A stretch of 6,978 bases of DNA from a bacterium HR41 (lineage in GTDB: Bacteria; Actinomycetota; Thermoleophilia; Solirubrobacterales; Thermoleophilaceae). Made by a program: the position numbers and the translations under genes. Of this stretch, positions 5,957-6,978 are shown piece by piece. Each line of letters starts with the position of its first letter. Within the stretch, counting starts at the first letter, position 1. The notes under the pieces are model-generated. The model did not search any database, was not told the DNA's origin, and saw only the letters and a program-made list of their open reading frames with translations. The stretch spans positions 1 through 6,978 of the forward strand of contig BEIR01000064.1 in assembly GCA_002898855.1 (NCBI GenBank), read 5' to 3'.

Positions 5957-6978
5957 TCGATCCAGAAAACGCCGCCCGGAGGGCCGCCACGGCAAGGACC
6001 GTCGGATACGCCCGGCCCTTTCACCCAGAGCAGCGCGTCCACGCCGGCACTCCCGACGGGTCGCAGCCGCGGCGGCTCGCCGACCGCCACACCCGCCGGA
6101 TTGCAGGTGGCGCGCCGTGGCGGCTGGGGTAGCCCGTTGCGCGAGGTGTCGACAACCATTCCCAGCTGGTCGCGCACCCACCGCCAGCAGTGACGCGCCG
6201 GGGCGCGCCGACACTCGCGTACGCCATGCGCTTTCGCCACGAGCTGTAACACCGCTCGGCCGTACCTGGCCGCTGCGCCCGTCGGCTGAAAGTTGGCGAC
6301 GTTCAGTGCGACCCCCCGTAGACGGGGAACCCAGACCCGAGCGAGGCGAGAGGCGACGACACGCGCCGGTTGCCAGCGTGGATGCCCGGCGTCGACGTAA
6401 ACGCGTGCTCGCGGCAGCGACGCGAGCTTCGCGAGTGCGTAGCGCAACAGTGCCTGGCGCTGGTCGCGCGACCGCGCGTCGAGGCATCCCCATTCGGCGA
6501 CAGCGTCCGGTTCGACGATCACGAGCACCGGGCGCGCGGCGATCGCGCGCGCGAGCGCCCGCACGGTGGCGCGATAGTCGCGAGCGAGCTGGCGGTCGCG
6601 CGGATCGCGACGGCAGCTGCGGCGCGGGAGCGCGTAAAGAACCAGTGTAGGCAGCGACCGTACGGCCGCAGCTCCGCCGACGACCCGTGCCGCGTGACGA
6701 CGAACACCGTCCGGCCCGCCCAACCACGGACCCACCCAGGAGGCCTGCGGCTTCGCAGCCAGCCAGCGCAGGATCGCCGCGTCTCCCGGCCTGCTCGCGA
6801 CGATTTTGGCGGCCGCGCGGGCAGCCAAGCTCGCCGGGTCGACCCACAGCGGCAGCGAAGGCGGGGGTCCTGCCGGCCGCAGCGCGACCGCGGCAACGCC
6901 CTTCCCCCCGACGGCAGCAGCGCGCTCGGCGCCGACCGCACGGACCACGCCGGGAGCACCCATCCAAATGGCAGCGAG
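5386..6978 (-). CDS. Glycoside hydrolase family 6 (endoglucanase/cellobiohydrolase type), 5' partial
   Basis: A GH6 beta-1,4-glucanase homologue, expected to be secreted. Residues here count from the Met at 6963, which has no ribosome binding site. The frame stays open to the window edge, so the true start and any signal peptide lie outside. The domain runs from about 37 (LPLWVDPAS) to 348. It has EPD at 151-153 (D153, general acid), YVDAGHPRW, NVANFQPT, VDTSRNG at 271-277, CNPAG from C287, WVKGPGVSDGPC ending at C324, and WIDYALEIVRR from W334. C117/C160 and C287/C324 match the two conserved GH6 disulfides. D321 fits the proposed catalytic-base Asp. Two usual acidic residues are absent: the Asp before the first Cys is S116, and the Glu of the PPGExDG motif is V319. 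After 348 the frame continues 177 residues antisense to the synthase gene with no recognisable domain, starting with an SPPAA repeat. Convergence with a glucan synthase suggests a polymer-trimming role like BcsZ or CslZ, an inference from context. Confidence 0.85.
   Translation of the reverse strand, partial: LAAIWMGAPGVVRAVGAERAAAVGGKGVAAVALRPAGPPPSLPLWVDPASLAARAAAKIVASRPGDAAILRWLAAKPQASWVGPWLGGPDGVRRHAARVVGGAAAVRSLPTLVLYALPRRSCRRDPRDRQLARDYRATVRALARAIAARPVLVIVEPDAVAEWGCLDARSRDQRQALLRYALAKLASLPRARVYVDAGHPRWQPARVVASRLARVWVPRLRGVALNVANFQPTGAAARYGRAVLQLVAKAHGVRECRRAPARHCWRWVRDQLGMVVDTSRNGLPQPPRRATCNPAGVAVGEPPRLRPVGSAGVDALLWVKGPGVSDGPCRGGPPGGVFWIDYALEIVRRSPWFSPGGGDVTAASPPAASPPAASPPAAGVSGRASGSRPAGADNPAISASGTGAVRGATSLRHASARVWRHAIHTPVATSVAPIAPNVTLFSSPGVRPPPAACSAAATRSDGQTSAGASSRNGRSARPSLGVTRNFKPRATRALSAAKRWIHAVDQASARARNVYIPSERRPRLTTQARK
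5851..5895. repeat. Three 15-bp tandem repeats, coding on both strands
   Basis: Three adjacent copies occupy 5851-5865, 5866-5880 and 5881-5895. The consensus is RGGCGGCGACGCMGC. Copy 1 begins with A and copy 2 has A instead of C near its end. In the synthase frame each unit reads GGDAA; in the GH6 frame on the opposite strand each reads SPPAA. The unit is a multiple of three, so gain or loss of copies keeps both frames. Copies 1 and 3 contain GCGGCG-A-CGCCGC, an inverted repeat around one base, which would favour hairpins and slippage. No T-tract follows, so it is not a canonical terminator. Confidence 0.9.

Noticed and set aside
5590..6132. Plus-strand open frame over the synthase/GH6 junction
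   Set aside because: It is a shadow of two supported genes, with an Arg/Ala-rich translation and no ribosome binding site.
5486..6967. 493-codon minus-strand frame overlapping the GH6 gene in a different register
   Set aside because: It is Arg-rich without motifs, while the other register carries all GH6 signatures.
5957..6978. A plus-strand gene downstream of the synthase
   Set aside because: The stretch is fully occupied by the minus-strand GH6 domain. Plus-strand frames here, such as 6117-6650, are Arg-rich shadows.

Overview
The window is high-GC DNA with strong G/C bias at third codon positions, almost no intergenic space and long spurious antisense frames. Together with a cellulose synthase-like gene next to a GH6 glucanase gene, this suggests an actinomycete-type (Actinomycetota) chromosome. 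A deep-branching class such as Thermoleophilia is possible, but I cannot fix the taxon from this sequence.

Layout: a short 5' leader (1-129) ends in a near-perfect Shine-Dalgarno. Three + strand genes follow as one tightly coupled operon. Gene 1 (130-1254) is a GT2 polyprenyl-phosphate sugar synthase with two C-terminal membrane helices. Gene 2 (1251-4061, ATGA overlap) is a 936-residue membrane protein joining a YbhN/AglD-type flippase-like domain to a GT39/PMT_2-type GT-C glycosyltransferase. Gene 3 (4058-5956, TTG start overlapping the previous TGA) is a processive cellulose synthase-like GT2 with a BcsA-type gating-loop motif but no PilZ domain. On the - strand, gene 4 enters from the right edge (5386-6978, 5' end outside the window). 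It is a GH6 glucanase that converges on gene 3 and overlaps its 3' end antiparallel by 571 bp.

Inferred joint role: gene 1 charges a lipid carrier with one sugar on the cytosolic face. The flippase-like half of gene 2 may help present it outside, and the GT-C half transfers it to an acceptor. Gene 3 polymerises and exports a beta-glucan, and the GH6 enzyme trims it. The locus therefore reads as synthesis, possible decoration and trimming of an exported beta-glucan or related cell-surface polymer. It resembles the cslA/cslZ arrangement of Streptomyces in having a synthase plus a GH6 enzyme, but here the synthase is tied to a lipid-linked-sugar module.

The points most worth a second look are the flippase/GT-C fusion, the GH6 active-site substitutions, the forced antisense overlap with a dual-coding 15-bp repeat, and the loss of PilZ despite a retained gating loop. 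I see no RNA genes, mobile elements, CRISPR arrays or convincing promoters or terminators.
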